Assembly (NCBI RefSeq): GCF_001424225.1
Contig: NZ_LMOR01000001.1
Coordinates: forward strand, 315,427 to 379,426
Direction: 5' to 3'
DNA from: Microbacterium sp. Leaf151
GTDB taxonomy: Bacteria > Actinomycetota > Actinomycetes > Actinomycetales > Microbacteriaceae
DNA length: 64,000 nucleotides
Position numbers and translations under genes: made by a program. Under the pieces are notes generated by a model, which made no database searches, was not told the DNA's origin, and was given only the letters and a program-made list of their open reading frames with translations. This document shows, piece after piece, positions 34,937 through 42,980 of the stretch. Numbering within the stretch: position 1 is the first letter of the stretch; each line of letters begins with the position of its first letter.

Positions 34937-36066
34937 CGCGTGATCCGCTCGCGGCGCACGGTGAAGGCCTCCAGCGCCGCCGCGTCGATCTCGACGCCGA
35001 GGCCCGGGCCGGTGGGCACGCGCACGTGCCCGTCTTCGAGCACGGCCGGCTCGGTGACGATGTCGCGTTCGTAGAAGCGGGCGGATGCCGAGATGTCGCC
35101 CGGTAGCGTGAAACCCGGGAGCGCGGCGAGGGCGGCGTTGGCGGCGCGTCCGATCCCCGTCTCGAGCATGCCGCCGCACCAGACCGGGATGCCGGCGGCT
35201 CGGGCGCGATCGTGGATCGCGACAGCCTCGAGGTACCCGCCGACACGTCCGGCCTTGATGTTCAGGATCGCTGCCGACCCGAGCGCGAGTGCGTCGGCGG
35301 CGGCCTTGTCGGACACGATCGATTCGTCGAGGCACACCGGGGTGGTCAGGCGTTTCGCGAGGGTGGCGTGATCGACCAGGTCGTCTTCCTGCAGGGGCTG
35401 CTCGATCAGCAGCAGCTCGAAGCGGTCCAGCTCGGCGAGGAGTTCGGCATCCTGGAGCGTGTAGGCCGAGTTGGCGTCGACCTGCAGCGGGATCGCGCCG
35501 AACGCCGCCCGCACGGCGGCGGTGTCGTCGACGTCGCGACCGGGCTTGATCTTGATCTTGATGCGCACGTACCCCTCATCGAGGTAGCCGCCGACGGCGT
35601 CGACGAGGGCAGCGGGATCGCGCTGGATGCCGACCGAGACCCCCGAGGGAACCCTGTCTTTCTCGGCGCCGAGGTACCGCGCGAAGCTGAGGCCCTCGGC
35701 GCGGAGGGCCGCGTCGATGACGGCGAGCTCGAGACCCGCCTTGGCCATGCGGTGCCCGATGACCCGGTCGAGGATGCCGCCGACCTCTTCGGGCGCGAGC
35801 GTGCGGCGCTGCAACAGGGCCGGGGCGAGGAAGCGGGTGAGCACGTCCCACGCGCCCTGCGTGTACTCGCTGGAGTACGACGGCTCCGACTGTGTGACGA
35901 CCTCGCCCCACCCGCGTCCGTCGGGCGTCTCGGCCGTGACGATGATGACCTCCCGCACCGTCTCGGTGCCGAACGACGTCGTGAAGGGCGACACGAGGGG
36001 GATCTGCAGCACGCGGAGCTCCACGGCATCCAGGGTCACGGGCGAAGCGGAGCGGGTGAGGGGCAT
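34933..36066 (-). CDS. menC: o-Succinylbenzoate synthase / N-acylamino acid racemase (enolase superfamily)
   Basis: 377 aa. Seen: 'LVSPFTTSFGTETVREVIIV' N-terminal cap, catalytic KxK in 'YVRIKIKIKPGRD', metal ligands Asp/Glu/Asp in 'QVDANSAY', 'LIEQPL' and 'CLDESIVSD', and 'NIKAGRVGGYLEA'. Family members make o-succinylbenzoate for menaquinone or racemise N-acylamino acids, and many do both. No other men gene is in the window, while a GNAT acetyltransferase gene lies 1.2 kb away, so the racemase role is open. ATG 36066 chosen; upstream residues are not family-like. Confidence 0.9.
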   Translation of the reverse strand: MPLTRSASPVTLDAVELRVLQIPLVSPFTTSFGTETVREVIIVTAETPDGRGWGEVVTQSEPSYSSEYTQGAWDVLTRFLAPALLQRRTLAPEEVGGILDRVIGHRMAKAGLELAVIDAALRAEGLSFARYLGAEKDRVPSGVSVGIQRDPAALVDAVGGYLDEGYVRIKIKIKPGRDVDDTAAVRAAFGAIPLQVDANSAYTLQDAELLAELDRFELLLIEQPLQEDDLVDHATLAKRLTTPVCLDESIVSDKAAADALALGSAAILNIKAGRVGGYLEAVAIHDRARAAGIPVWCGGMLETGIGRAANAALAALPGFTLPGDISASARFYERDIVTEPAVLEDGHVRVPTGPGLGVEIDAAALEAFTVRRERITR

Positions 36067-36151
36067 GGGGGCAGGGTAGCGGGGTCGGACCGCGACCGTA
36101 ACGTCCGCGCCGGGCCGTGGCAAGGCCGCGGGCGGCGGGAAGCCGCGCGCG

Positions 36152-36157
36152 TACCGT
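36152..36157 (+). promoter_or_regulatory. -10 element TACCGT for a leaderless SDR transcript
   Basis: TACCGT is followed by 7 bases and ATG 36165, matching the leaderless spacing seen repeatedly in this window. Confidence 0.45.
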
Positions 36158-36164
36158 CGGGAAA

Positions 36165-36977
36165 ATGAGCGACGACTTCACCCCCCGCCACGCGATCGTC
36201 ACCGGATCCGACTCGGGCATCGGCGCGGCCACCGCCCTCGCCCTCGCCGACGCCGGTCTCGACGTCGCGATCACCTACCACTCCGACAAGGACGGCGCCG
36301 AGAAGGTCGCCGACGAAGTCCGTGCCCGAGGGTCGCGCGCGACCGTCGCGCAATTCGATGCGACCGACTTCGACGCGGTCCCGGATGCCGTCAACGCCAT
36401 GGCCGACGAGCTCGGCGGTCTCGACGTGTTCGTCAACAACGCCGGCGGCGGTATCGGCGGCTCGTTTCTCGACCTCGACTTCGACACCTGGCGCACCGAC
36501 ATCTCGCTCAACCTCGACGGCGCGTTCCTCGCCCTGCACACCGCGGCCCGGCGCATGGTGAAGGCCGGCAACGGCGGACGGCTCATCGTCGTGTCGAGCG
36601 TGCACGAGCACCAGCCGCGCGTCGGATCGGCACCGTACGTCGCCGCGAAGCACGGCGTCGGCGGTCTGATCAAGACGATGGCCCTCGAGCTCGGCCAGTA
36701 CGGGATCACGGCGAACGCCGTCGCCCCCGGGGAGATCGCCACCCCCATCAACGACATGTCGGCGGAGGACGCCGATCGCATCCACCGCCCCGGCATCCCC
36801 CTCGGCCGCCCCGGCAAGCCCGAGGAGATCGCCGACGTCATCCGTTTCCTCGCGTCGCCGTCGGGCTCGTACGTGACGGGCGCGAGCTGGGTCGTCGACG
36901 GCGGGATGCTGCACATGGGCCCGCAGGCGGGCTCGCACATGGAGTCGGACGCCTGGCGTTCGGCCGGCGAGGAGTGA
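36165..36977 (+). CDS. SDR family oxidoreductase
   Basis: 270 aa. Classical short-chain dehydrogenase: cofactor motif 'AIVTGSDSGIGAATALAL' (residues ~10-27), 'DVFVNNAGGG', catalytic Ser in 'LIVVSSVHEHQ', YxxxK in 'PYVAAKHGVGG', and the C-terminal 'YVTGASWVVDGGML'. NAD(P) preference is not decidable by eye; 'YHSDKDGA' after strand 2 lacks an acidic residue at its start, slightly favouring NADP. Short unrelated gene follows 5 bases later. Confidence 0.93.
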   Translation: MSDDFTPRHAIVTGSDSGIGAATALALADAGLDVAITYHSDKDGAEKVADEVRARGSRATVAQFDATDFDAVPDAVNAMADELGGLDVFVNNAGGGIGGSFLDLDFDTWRTDISLNLDGAFLALHTAARRMVKAGNGGRLIVVSSVHEHQPRVGSAPYVAAKHGVGGLIKTMALELGQYGITANAVAPGEIATPINDMSAEDADRIHRPGIPLGRPGKPEEIADVIRFLASPSGSYVTGASWVVDGGMLHMGPQAGSHMESDAWRSAGEE

Positions 36978-36982
36978 GAACG

Positions 36983-37192
36983 ATGAGCGACGAGAAGAGC
37001 TTCGAAGAGAACCGCCACGACCAGCTCACGAGTGCCCCGAAGGCGACCGAGGAAGACGCGGCCCCGCGCTTCGACGTGAGCGAGCACGACGGTGTCACGC
37101 GCATCGACGTGCGCGACGACGCCGCGGTGCGTCCGGGACCCGGCCAGGGAGACCCGGCGGCGGAGAAAGACGTGCCGATCAGCGAGCAGTGA
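36983..37192 (+). CDS. Small acidic hydrophilic protein
   Basis: 69 aa, rich in Asp/Glu and predicted disordered ('SFEENRHDQLTSAPKATEED', 'DVPISEQ'). Not recognised. It starts 5 bases after the SDR stop (a GTG at 36974 overlapping the stop is the alternative), so it is co-transcribed. Ends 36 bp from the convergent acetyltransferase gene. Confidence 0.6.
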   Translation: MSDEKSFEENRHDQLTSAPKATEEDAAPRFDVSEHDGVTRIDVRDDAAVRPGPGQGDPAAEKDVPISEQ

Positions 37193-37228
37193 CCGTGCGG
37201 GGGCGAGCCGATGCGACGCCCCCGCGCA

Positions 37229-37915
37229 TCACCTCACGATCAGGTAGCCGCGGCGGTCGAAGCCGCCGATCCGGTGACCGGATGCCAGGTGCCCGCCGAG
37301 ATCGTCGCGCATGCGCCGGCGCCACTCGGCGGCGGCCGGGGGGTCGCTCCGACGGAGGGCTTCGATGTCGGCGGGTACGGCCACGACGGCGAGGGTCTCG
37401 GCATCCGTCGGCCTCGGCCCGGGCGGCTCCGCGAGCGCCCATTTCACCATGAGCCGATCCGACTCGTCGCCGCGGTTCACGGCATCCGCCATCGCCCCGT
37501 AGTGGTCGACGAGGTACTCCGTCGCGCGAGCGCCGAGCACCGCGAGGTTGAAGTAGGCGTTGCGGGCGACCAGCGGGTCGAACGTCCAGGTGATGTGCCC
37601 CACGCCCCGTTCGAGCGCCCAGGCACGCTGATGCTCCTTCAGCTGACGGCCGAGACCGCGACCCTGGTGGCCGGGCAGGATGCCGGTGATGTGCGAGTGC
37701 ATCGACCTCTCGGCGGGCGGACCGAAGAAGGCCGCCGAGGCACCGATCATCCGGTCGCCGTCGAACAGGCCGACAACATAGTTGCCCGCGTGCTCGAGGG
37801 CCCGCAGGATGTTCGCCGGCATCGTGCCCCGCTCGCCCCACACCTCGTCGAGGACGCGAGCGGCCTCGTGGATGCCGTCGACGTCGTCCAGGGTGCGGAT
37901 GCCGATCGCGTTCAT
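37229..37915 (-). CDS. GNAT family N-acetyltransferase
   Basis: 228 aa. Acetyl-CoA pyrophosphate-binding motif 'LPGHQGRGLGRQLKEHQRAW' at residues ~96-115, preceded by 'RMIGASAAFFGPP'. The following 'ITWTFDPLVARNAYFNLAVLGA' is characteristic of the COG3375-type acetyltransferases that are often found near MenC/N-acylamino acid racemases, as here (1.2 kb away). An amino-acid N-acylation role is plausible but unproven. Confidence 0.85.
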   Translation of the reverse strand: MNAIGIRTLDDVDGIHEAARVLDEVWGERGTMPANILRALEHAGNYVVGLFDGDRMIGASAAFFGPPAERSMHSHITGILPGHQGRGLGRQLKEHQRAWALERGVGHITWTFDPLVARNAYFNLAVLGARATEYLVDHYGAMADAVNRGDESDRLMVKWALAEPPGPRPTDAETLAVVAVPADIEALRRSDPPAAAEWRRRMRDDLGGHLASGHRIGGFDRRGYLIVR

Positions 37916-38035
37916 GCGTCGAGTCTCGCACCGCCGACTCCTCCCGCAGGCGCCGTTCCCGCGTGACGTTTCACCGCCGCGGCGCGTCTCACTGGTGCAG
38001 GCGAACGACAGCGTCACCGAGGAGAGGACAACGAC

Positions 38036-38089
38036 ATGGCAACCACGCTCATCGACCGCCGCGGGACCTCGTCCGGGGTACTCTCGTGA
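38036..38089 (+). CDS. Possible 17-aa leader peptide
   Basis: ATG 38036 with GAGGAGAGG 9 bases upstream encodes MATTLIDRRGTSSGVLS. Its TGA overlaps the GTG of the membrane protein at 38086 (GTGA), so ribosomes finishing the peptide could restart there. The next gene has no Shine-Dalgarno of its own. Confidence 0.4.
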   Translation: MATTLIDRRGTSSGVLS

Positions 38090-38487
38090 GGCGCGTATCC
38101 TCCTCGCGCGCGAGCCGGCCCCGTGGCGTGTACGTCGCTACCGGCGTCGGCGCCGCTCTCGCGGCCATCATCGCGCTGGCGCTCTACCTGCCGTTGGTGG
38201 GCTTCCTCGCTGCGACCACGGCGAGCACGGCGGGGCTCGTGCCCTTCCCCCTCGGCAGCGTCACCGGCGTGACCCTGCTCGGCCTGCTGGTCGTGGCCGG
38301 TGCCCTGCTGCTGGCCGTCACACGGCGCCGTCCGTGGATGTCGTGGACCCTCGCGATCATCGCGGTGATCGTCGCCCTCGCGGTCACGGTGTTCCCCCTC
38401 ATCGCCGTCGCCGTCGGTTCCGCCGACCGGGCGTCGGACATCGTGCCGATCGTCGTCGACCTCTGGCAGCGGGTGACCGGCGGCTGA
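38086..38487 (+). CDS. Small multi-pass membrane protein
   Basis: 133 aa from GTG. A basic N-terminus ('RRVSSSRASRPR') and about three to four membrane helices ('AALAAIIALALYLPLVGFLA', 'VTLLGLLVVAGALLLAV', 'WTLAIIAVIVALAVTVFPLI'). Not recognised. Start chosen because the upstream in-frame residues are not membrane-like and the leader peptide couples to this GTG. Confidence 0.6.
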   Translation: MRRVSSSRASRPRGVYVATGVGAALAAIIALALYLPLVGFLAATTASTAGLVPFPLGSVTGVTLLGLLVVAGALLLAVTRRRPWMSWTLAIIAVIVALAVTVFPLIAVAVGSADRASDIVPIVVDLWQRVTGG

Positions 38488-38528
38488 CACGCGCGCTCCG
38501 CTCGACGGGGCACGCCGTCGTCGTTGCG

Positions 38529-39851
38529 TCAGCGGGGGAGCACGCCGCCCACGTGCCGGATGGTGCGGCCGCGCTCGATGACGATGGCGATCCCGCCGAC
38601 GAGCCACAGGGGGACCTGCGTGAGGAACGCGAGACGGAACGCGTCCAGCGTGTAGGTGTCGGGCGTCCCCGCCCCCTGGACGTCCATGGCGATACCGATG
38701 AAGAGGATGGCGAGGAGCGCCGCGAGGAAGCCTCCGCCGTTGACGATGCCGGTCGCCGTGCTGAGGCGGTGGCTGGGGGTGAACGTGCGGGCGTGATCGA
38801 ACGCGATCATGGACGCCGGACCGCCCGTCGACAACGCGAACATCAGCACGACCAGCAGCCACGCCGGCGCCGGCCCCGGCCACGCGATGACGACGATCCA
38901 GACCACCGCCTGGAAGACGACCGTCGGCAGCACCAGCCAGCGGGAACGGCGCGTCGGATGCCGGCTCGACAGCGCCCCGATGACCGGACCGCTCAGGATG
39001 CTGAACAGGACGAGCGAGGTCATCACGAGCGACGCCGTCGCCGGCTCCAACCCCTCCCCCGCAGTGAGGAAGGGAAAGCCCCACAACAGCATGAAGGCCG
39101 TTCCCGCGAACGGCGTCGCGAAGTGCGACCAGAAGCCCAGACGCGTGCCCGGGTGCGCCCACGACTCACGGAAGCCCTGGCGCAGATCGGGCGCCGACCG
39201 CACCACCCTGATCGCGCCGGTCTGCGTGTCGACGGAGGTGTCGACGGGGTCGTCCCGGCGTTCCGGCGGACGGTTGCGGATGATCGCGTACGTGAGGACG
39301 GCGAACAGCACCCCGAGACCCGCGACGCTGCCGAACGCGATGCTCCAGCTCGTGGCGTGCAGAAGCGCTGCGAGCGGCACCACCGCGACGATCTGTCCGA
39401 GCTGACCGATGATGCCCGTCAGCTGCACGAGCACCGGCGCACGTTGCGCGGGGAACCACGTCGCGATCACACGCAGCACACTCGGGAAGATCATCGCGTC
39501 GCCCGCGCCGATGAGCACACGGGCCAGGATGCCGATCCCCACGGCATCCGCGAAGGCCATGACGAGCTGCCCCGCGGCCATCAGCACCATGCCGATCGCG
39601 ATCATCGGGCGCGCGCCGAACCGGTCGAGCAGGAGCCCGACGGGAATCTGCATCGCGCCGTAGACGAAGAGCTGGATGACGGCGAACATCGACAGCGCCG
39701 AGGCGTCGGCGTCGAAGCGCACCGCGGCATCCACACCGACGGCCGAGAGCGACGTGCGGTTGATGATGGACACGACGTAGGCGAGCACGCCGACGATCCA
39801 CAGCGTCCAGGTGCGCCAACCCGGCCGGTCGAGGCGGAGGGTGCTGGTCAC
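38529..39851 (-). CDS. MFS transporter
   Basis: 440 aa from GTG, 12 predicted membrane helices in two six-helix halves. 'GLLLDRFGARPMIAIG' after helix 2 is the MFS loop 2-3 motif; 'NRTSLSAVGVDAA' in helix 1 resembles the anion/sugar-acid (glucarate-type) and nitrate porter groups. Substrate not predictable. The gene follows the TetR gene by 10 bases on the same strand, so TetR probably controls it as well as the divergent oxidoreductase. Confidence 0.9.
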   Translation of the reverse strand: MTSTLRLDRPGWRTWTLWIVGVLAYVVSIINRTSLSAVGVDAAVRFDADASALSMFAVIQLFVYGAMQIPVGLLLDRFGARPMIAIGMVLMAAGQLVMAFADAVGIGILARVLIGAGDAMIFPSVLRVIATWFPAQRAPVLVQLTGIIGQLGQIVAVVPLAALLHATSWSIAFGSVAGLGVLFAVLTYAIIRNRPPERRDDPVDTSVDTQTGAIRVVRSAPDLRQGFRESWAHPGTRLGFWSHFATPFAGTAFMLLWGFPFLTAGEGLEPATASLVMTSLVLFSILSGPVIGALSSRHPTRRSRWLVLPTVVFQAVVWIVVIAWPGPAPAWLLVVLMFALSTGGPASMIAFDHARTFTPSHRLSTATGIVNGGGFLAALLAILFIGIAMDVQGAGTPDTYTLDAFRLAFLTQVPLWLVGGIAIVIERGRTIRHVGGVLPR

Positions 39852-39858
39852 GTGTTCC

Positions 39859-39864
39859 AGGCTA
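39859..39864 (-). promoter_or_regulatory. -10 element TAGCCT for a leaderless MFS transcript, overlapping the TetR stop
   Basis: On the minus strand the TetR stop codon TAG is also the first half of TAGCCT, followed by 7 bases and the GTG of the MFS gene. Confidence 0.45.
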
Positions 39865-40461
39865 ACGGGGACCACCGACACCGGACGCGGACCCGGGCAC
39901 CCCGCCCAGCACGCCGGCCATGCGGCGCCGCACCTCGTCGAGGTGCCGGACCAGCGGCTGCCCCGCGTCGTCGGCGAGCCACTGCTCGAGCGCGGTCTGC
40001 AGCAGGTCGACCGTGACCCCGGCGGTGACGCGGGCCGTGAGCGGGTCGACGCCGCGCGCGGCGCACCCCTCGCGGATCGCTTCCCGCAGATCGGCCTGCT
40101 TCTGCAGATCGCGTTCGCGAAGGGCGGGCTCCGTCTCGATGATCCGGCGGGAAACGACCATCTGCGCGCGCCGGGGCTCGAAACGGTCGGCGGCGAGCGC
40201 GTGCAGACCGGCCCAGGCGACATCGAAAGCCGGCGCCTCCGCGGGGGCCGCCGCGAGGAGGGTGGTCGCGAGCCGGGGGATCTCGTCGTCGCCGAAGAAG
40301 ACCTCCCGCTTGTCGCTGAAGTGGCGGAAGAAGGTGCGCCGCGTGACTCCCGCACGCTCGACGATGTCGGGAACCGTCGTGGCGGCGAATCCGCGCTCTC
40401 GGAACAGGTCGAGCGCGGCCTCGCGCAGCCGTTCCCTGGTGTCAGGAGCCCATCTGCCCAT
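39862..40461 (-). CDS. TetR family transcriptional regulator
   Basis: 199 aa. N-terminal helix-turn-helix 'TVPDIVERAGVTRRTFFRHFSDK' (residues ~29-51) with the usual 'FFRHF' recognition-helix end; C-terminal ligand domain has 'VVSRRIIETEPALRERDLQKQ', typical of the MftR-like TetR group. Divergent from the oxidoreductase at 40545 and upstream of the MFS gene; two GACAC-N3-GTGTC boxes lie between. ATG 40461 is supported by TATGCT plus 7 bases; more upstream ATG codons give a few extra residues. Confidence 0.9.
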   Translation of the reverse strand: MGRWAPDTRERLREAALDLFRERGFAATTVPDIVERAGVTRRTFFRHFSDKREVFFGDDEIPRLATTLLAAAPAEAPAFDVAWAGLHALAADRFEPRRAQMVVSRRIIETEPALRERDLQKQADLREAIREGCAARGVDPLTARVTAGVTVDLLQTALEQWLADDAGQPLVRHLDEVRRRMAGVLGGVPGSASGVGGPR

Positions 40462-40468
40462 GCGGTCG

Positions 40469-40474
40469 AGCATA
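40469..40474 (-). promoter_or_regulatory. -10 element TATGCT for a leaderless tetR transcript
   Basis: TATGCT on the minus strand, 7 bases before ATG 40461. The operator box at 40481-40493 lies just upstream, consistent with autoregulation. Confidence 0.5.
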
Positions 40475-40480
40475 AACGAA

Positions 40481-40493
40481 GACACCTGGTGTC
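40481..40493. promoter_or_regulatory. TetR operator box 1
   Basis: GACAC-CTG-GTGTC, a perfect 5-bp inverted repeat with a 3-base centre, followed by ATCA. It overlaps the -35 of the oxidoreductase promoter and lies beside the -10 of tetR. Confidence 0.65.
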
Positions 40494-40502
40494 ATCAGGT
40501 CG

Positions 40503-40508
40503 TATAGT
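40503..40508 (+). promoter_or_regulatory. -10 (TATAGT) of the oxidoreductase promoter
   Basis: TATAGT with a partial -35 AAGACA (40479-40484) 18 bases upstream; predicted start near 40515, inside operator box 2. Confidence 0.55.
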
Positions 40509-40511
40509 GAG

Positions 40512-40524
40512 GACACTGCGTGTC
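40512..40524. promoter_or_regulatory. TetR operator box 2
   Basis: GACAC-TGC-GTGTC followed by ATCA, the same box as at 40481, centre-to-centre 31 bp (three helical turns). The two boxes bracket the -10. Confidence 0.65.
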
Positions 40525-40544
40525 ATCACTGCCGAAAGGTCTCC

Positions 40545-41663
40545 ATGTCCTCCCACCTCGCGGCCGTCATGCCCACTCCCCGCGCCCGCCTCGCCGTGCG
40601 ACCGACAGCGACCCCCGAACCGGCTCGCGACGAGATCCTGGTCCGCGTGCGCGTCGTGGCGGTGAATCCCGTCGACTGGGTCGTCCAGGGCACCAGCCGC
40701 ATCACCTACCGCTGGCTGCACACCCCCGCGGTACTCGGCTCCGACATCGCGGGCGAGGTCGTCGCGATCGGCTCGGACGTCACGCGCTTCCACGTCGGCC
40801 AGCGCGTGTTCGGGCTCGCGACCGGCACGGATCGCGGGCGCGACGCGGTGCGCGAGGGTGCGTTCCAGGAGTACTCCGTCCTGCTCGAACGCCTCGCCGC
40901 CCCCACTCCCGACGCCTGGACCGACGACGAGGCCGCGGTGCTCCCCCTCGCCCTCTCGACGGCCGCCTGCGCGCTGTTCCAACCCGCCCACCTCGGACTC
41001 CGGATGCCGACGGAGCAGGGCGACGCGCGAACACGCGAGGTGGTGGTGGTCTGGGGCGGATCGACCAGTGTGGGGCTGAACGCGATCCAACTCGCACGCG
41101 CCGCCGGATACGACGTCGTCACCACCGCGTCGGCCCGCAACGCCGACCTGGTGCGCGACCTCGGCGCGGAGTACGGGGCCGATCATCACGCACCCACGGC
41201 AGTGGACGACCTCGTCGCCGCGATCGGCTCCCGCCCCGTCGCGGGAGCGGTCGCCTTGGGCGCCGGGTCGACCGACGCCTGCATCGAGGTCCTGCGCCGC
41301 ACCGGCGGGACGCGGCTGGCCATGGCCAGCACCCCTATCTCGCTCGCCGACCTGGTGGGCCGTCGCCGCCTCCTCCCCGCGATGATCCCCGTCTTCTCGC
41401 GCATCGGCCTCGCGACGGCGCGATCGGCACTGCGCGCCCGCCATTCCGGCATCCGCGCAGGGTTCGTGTGGGGGAGCAGCCTGCGCGACGACGAGGTCGG
41501 ACCCCGCCTGTGGGGCGAGGTCGTTCCGCGCGCCGTCTCCGCGGGGGCCCTCCGCCCGGTACCCGCGCCACTGGTGGTCGGAACGGGCCTCGACACCCTG
41601 CAGGGGGCGCTTGATCGGCAGCGTGCGGGCGTCTCGGCGAGGAAGGTGGTCGTGCGGCTGTGA
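40545..41663 (+). CDS. Zinc-independent MDR family oxidoreductase (quinone reductase-like)
   Basis: 372 aa. GroES-like N-terminal domain with 'VRVRVVAVNPVDWVVQG' and 'VLGSDIAGEVVAIGSDVTRF', then a Rossmann domain with 'VVVWGGSTSVGLNAIQLARAA' (residues ~165-185). No zinc-ligand cysteine set is seen, so it belongs with quinone oxidoreductase/enoyl reductase-like enzymes. AAAGG site 7 bases upstream. Controlled by the divergent TetR through the two operators, suggesting response to an electrophile or drug (inference). Confidence 0.88.
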   Translation: MSSHLAAVMPTPRARLAVRPTATPEPARDEILVRVRVVAVNPVDWVVQGTSRITYRWLHTPAVLGSDIAGEVVAIGSDVTRFHVGQRVFGLATGTDRGRDAVREGAFQEYSVLLERLAAPTPDAWTDDEAAVLPLALSTAACALFQPAHLGLRMPTEQGDARTREVVVVWGGSTSVGLNAIQLARAAGYDVVTTASARNADLVRDLGAEYGADHHAPTAVDDLVAAIGSRPVAGAVALGAGSTDACIEVLRRTGGTRLAMASTPISLADLVGRRRLLPAMIPVFSRIGLATARSALRARHSGIRAGFVWGSSLRDDEVGPRLWGEVVPRAVSAGALRPVPAPLVVGTGLDTLQGALDRQRAGVSARKVVVRL

Positions 41664-41706
41664 CACGGCGCACAGACGCGTGGTCGGCGGCGTCATCCGG
41701 GCACGG

Positions 41707-41712
41707 CAGAAT
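41707..41712 (+). promoter_or_regulatory. -10-like CAGAAT before purU
   Basis: CAGAAT, 6 bases, then ATG 41719. First base departs from TANNNT but spacing fits a leaderless start. Confidence 0.35.
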
Positions 41713-41718
41713 GGTCCG

Positions 41719-42600
<882 letters not shown>

Positions 42601-42621
42601 CGCACCGGGTGGGCCGGTCTT

Positions 42622-42663
42622 CGGCTCCGGCTCCGGCTTCGGCTTCGGCTTCGGCTTCGGCTT
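42622..42663. repeat. Hexanucleotide array CGGCT(C/T) x7
   Basis: Seven uninterrupted 6-bp units, two CGGCTC then five CGGCTT, starting 21 bases after the purU stop. Confidence 0.9.
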
Positions 42664-42686
42664 CGGCGGCGAGATCACACGTGTCT

Positions 42687-42749
42687 GCCGAGATCACACC
42701 GTTCTCACCGCAATCGCCTGTCGTCTCGGCGATCGGATGTGATCTCGGC
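42687..42749. repeat. 12-bp inverted repeat GCCGAGATCACA
   Basis: GCCGAGATCACA at 42687-42698 and TGTGATCTCGGC at 42738-42749 are exact reverse complements 39 bases apart; a partial third copy (GCGAGATCACAC) lies at 42669-42680. May be a bidirectional terminator or extragenic palindrome. Confidence 0.75.
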
Positions 42750-42758
42750 GAAACCGCC

Positions 42759-42863
42759 GGCGCCCGGAGCGCGGAGCCCGGCGCCCGGCGCCCGGCGCCC
42801 GGAGCCAGGAGCCAGGAGCCAGGAGCCAGGAGCCAGGAGCCCGGAGCCAGGAGCCAGGAGCCA
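42759..42863. repeat. 7-bp minisatellite, 15 units of GG(A/C)GCC(A/C)
   Basis: Fifteen consecutive heptamers: GGCGCCC, GGAGCGC, GGAGCCC, three GGCGCCC, five GGAGCCA, one GGAGCCC, three GGAGCCA. Homogeneous blocks imply slippage or unequal exchange. Confidence 0.92.
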
Positions 42864-42980
42864 GGACGAACGCGAACGCGCGCGGCGCCGGACCACCGCG
42901 AACGCGCGCGCCCGCGGAGCACCCGGCCGGACGCCGCCGGGCCGACCGAGCGGCACGCGCCCGACCCGCCCGGCGCCGCC

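Larger units (their letters stand above)
42601..42980. other. 380-bp repeat-rich spacer between convergent purU and FHA genes
   Basis: No gene is supported. It contains, in order, a hexanucleotide array, a large inverted repeat and a 7-bp minisatellite, each listed separately. Confidence 0.7.

Noticed and set aside
42759..42863. CRISPR-like repeat array
   Set aside because: Units are 7 bp with no spacers and no cas genes.
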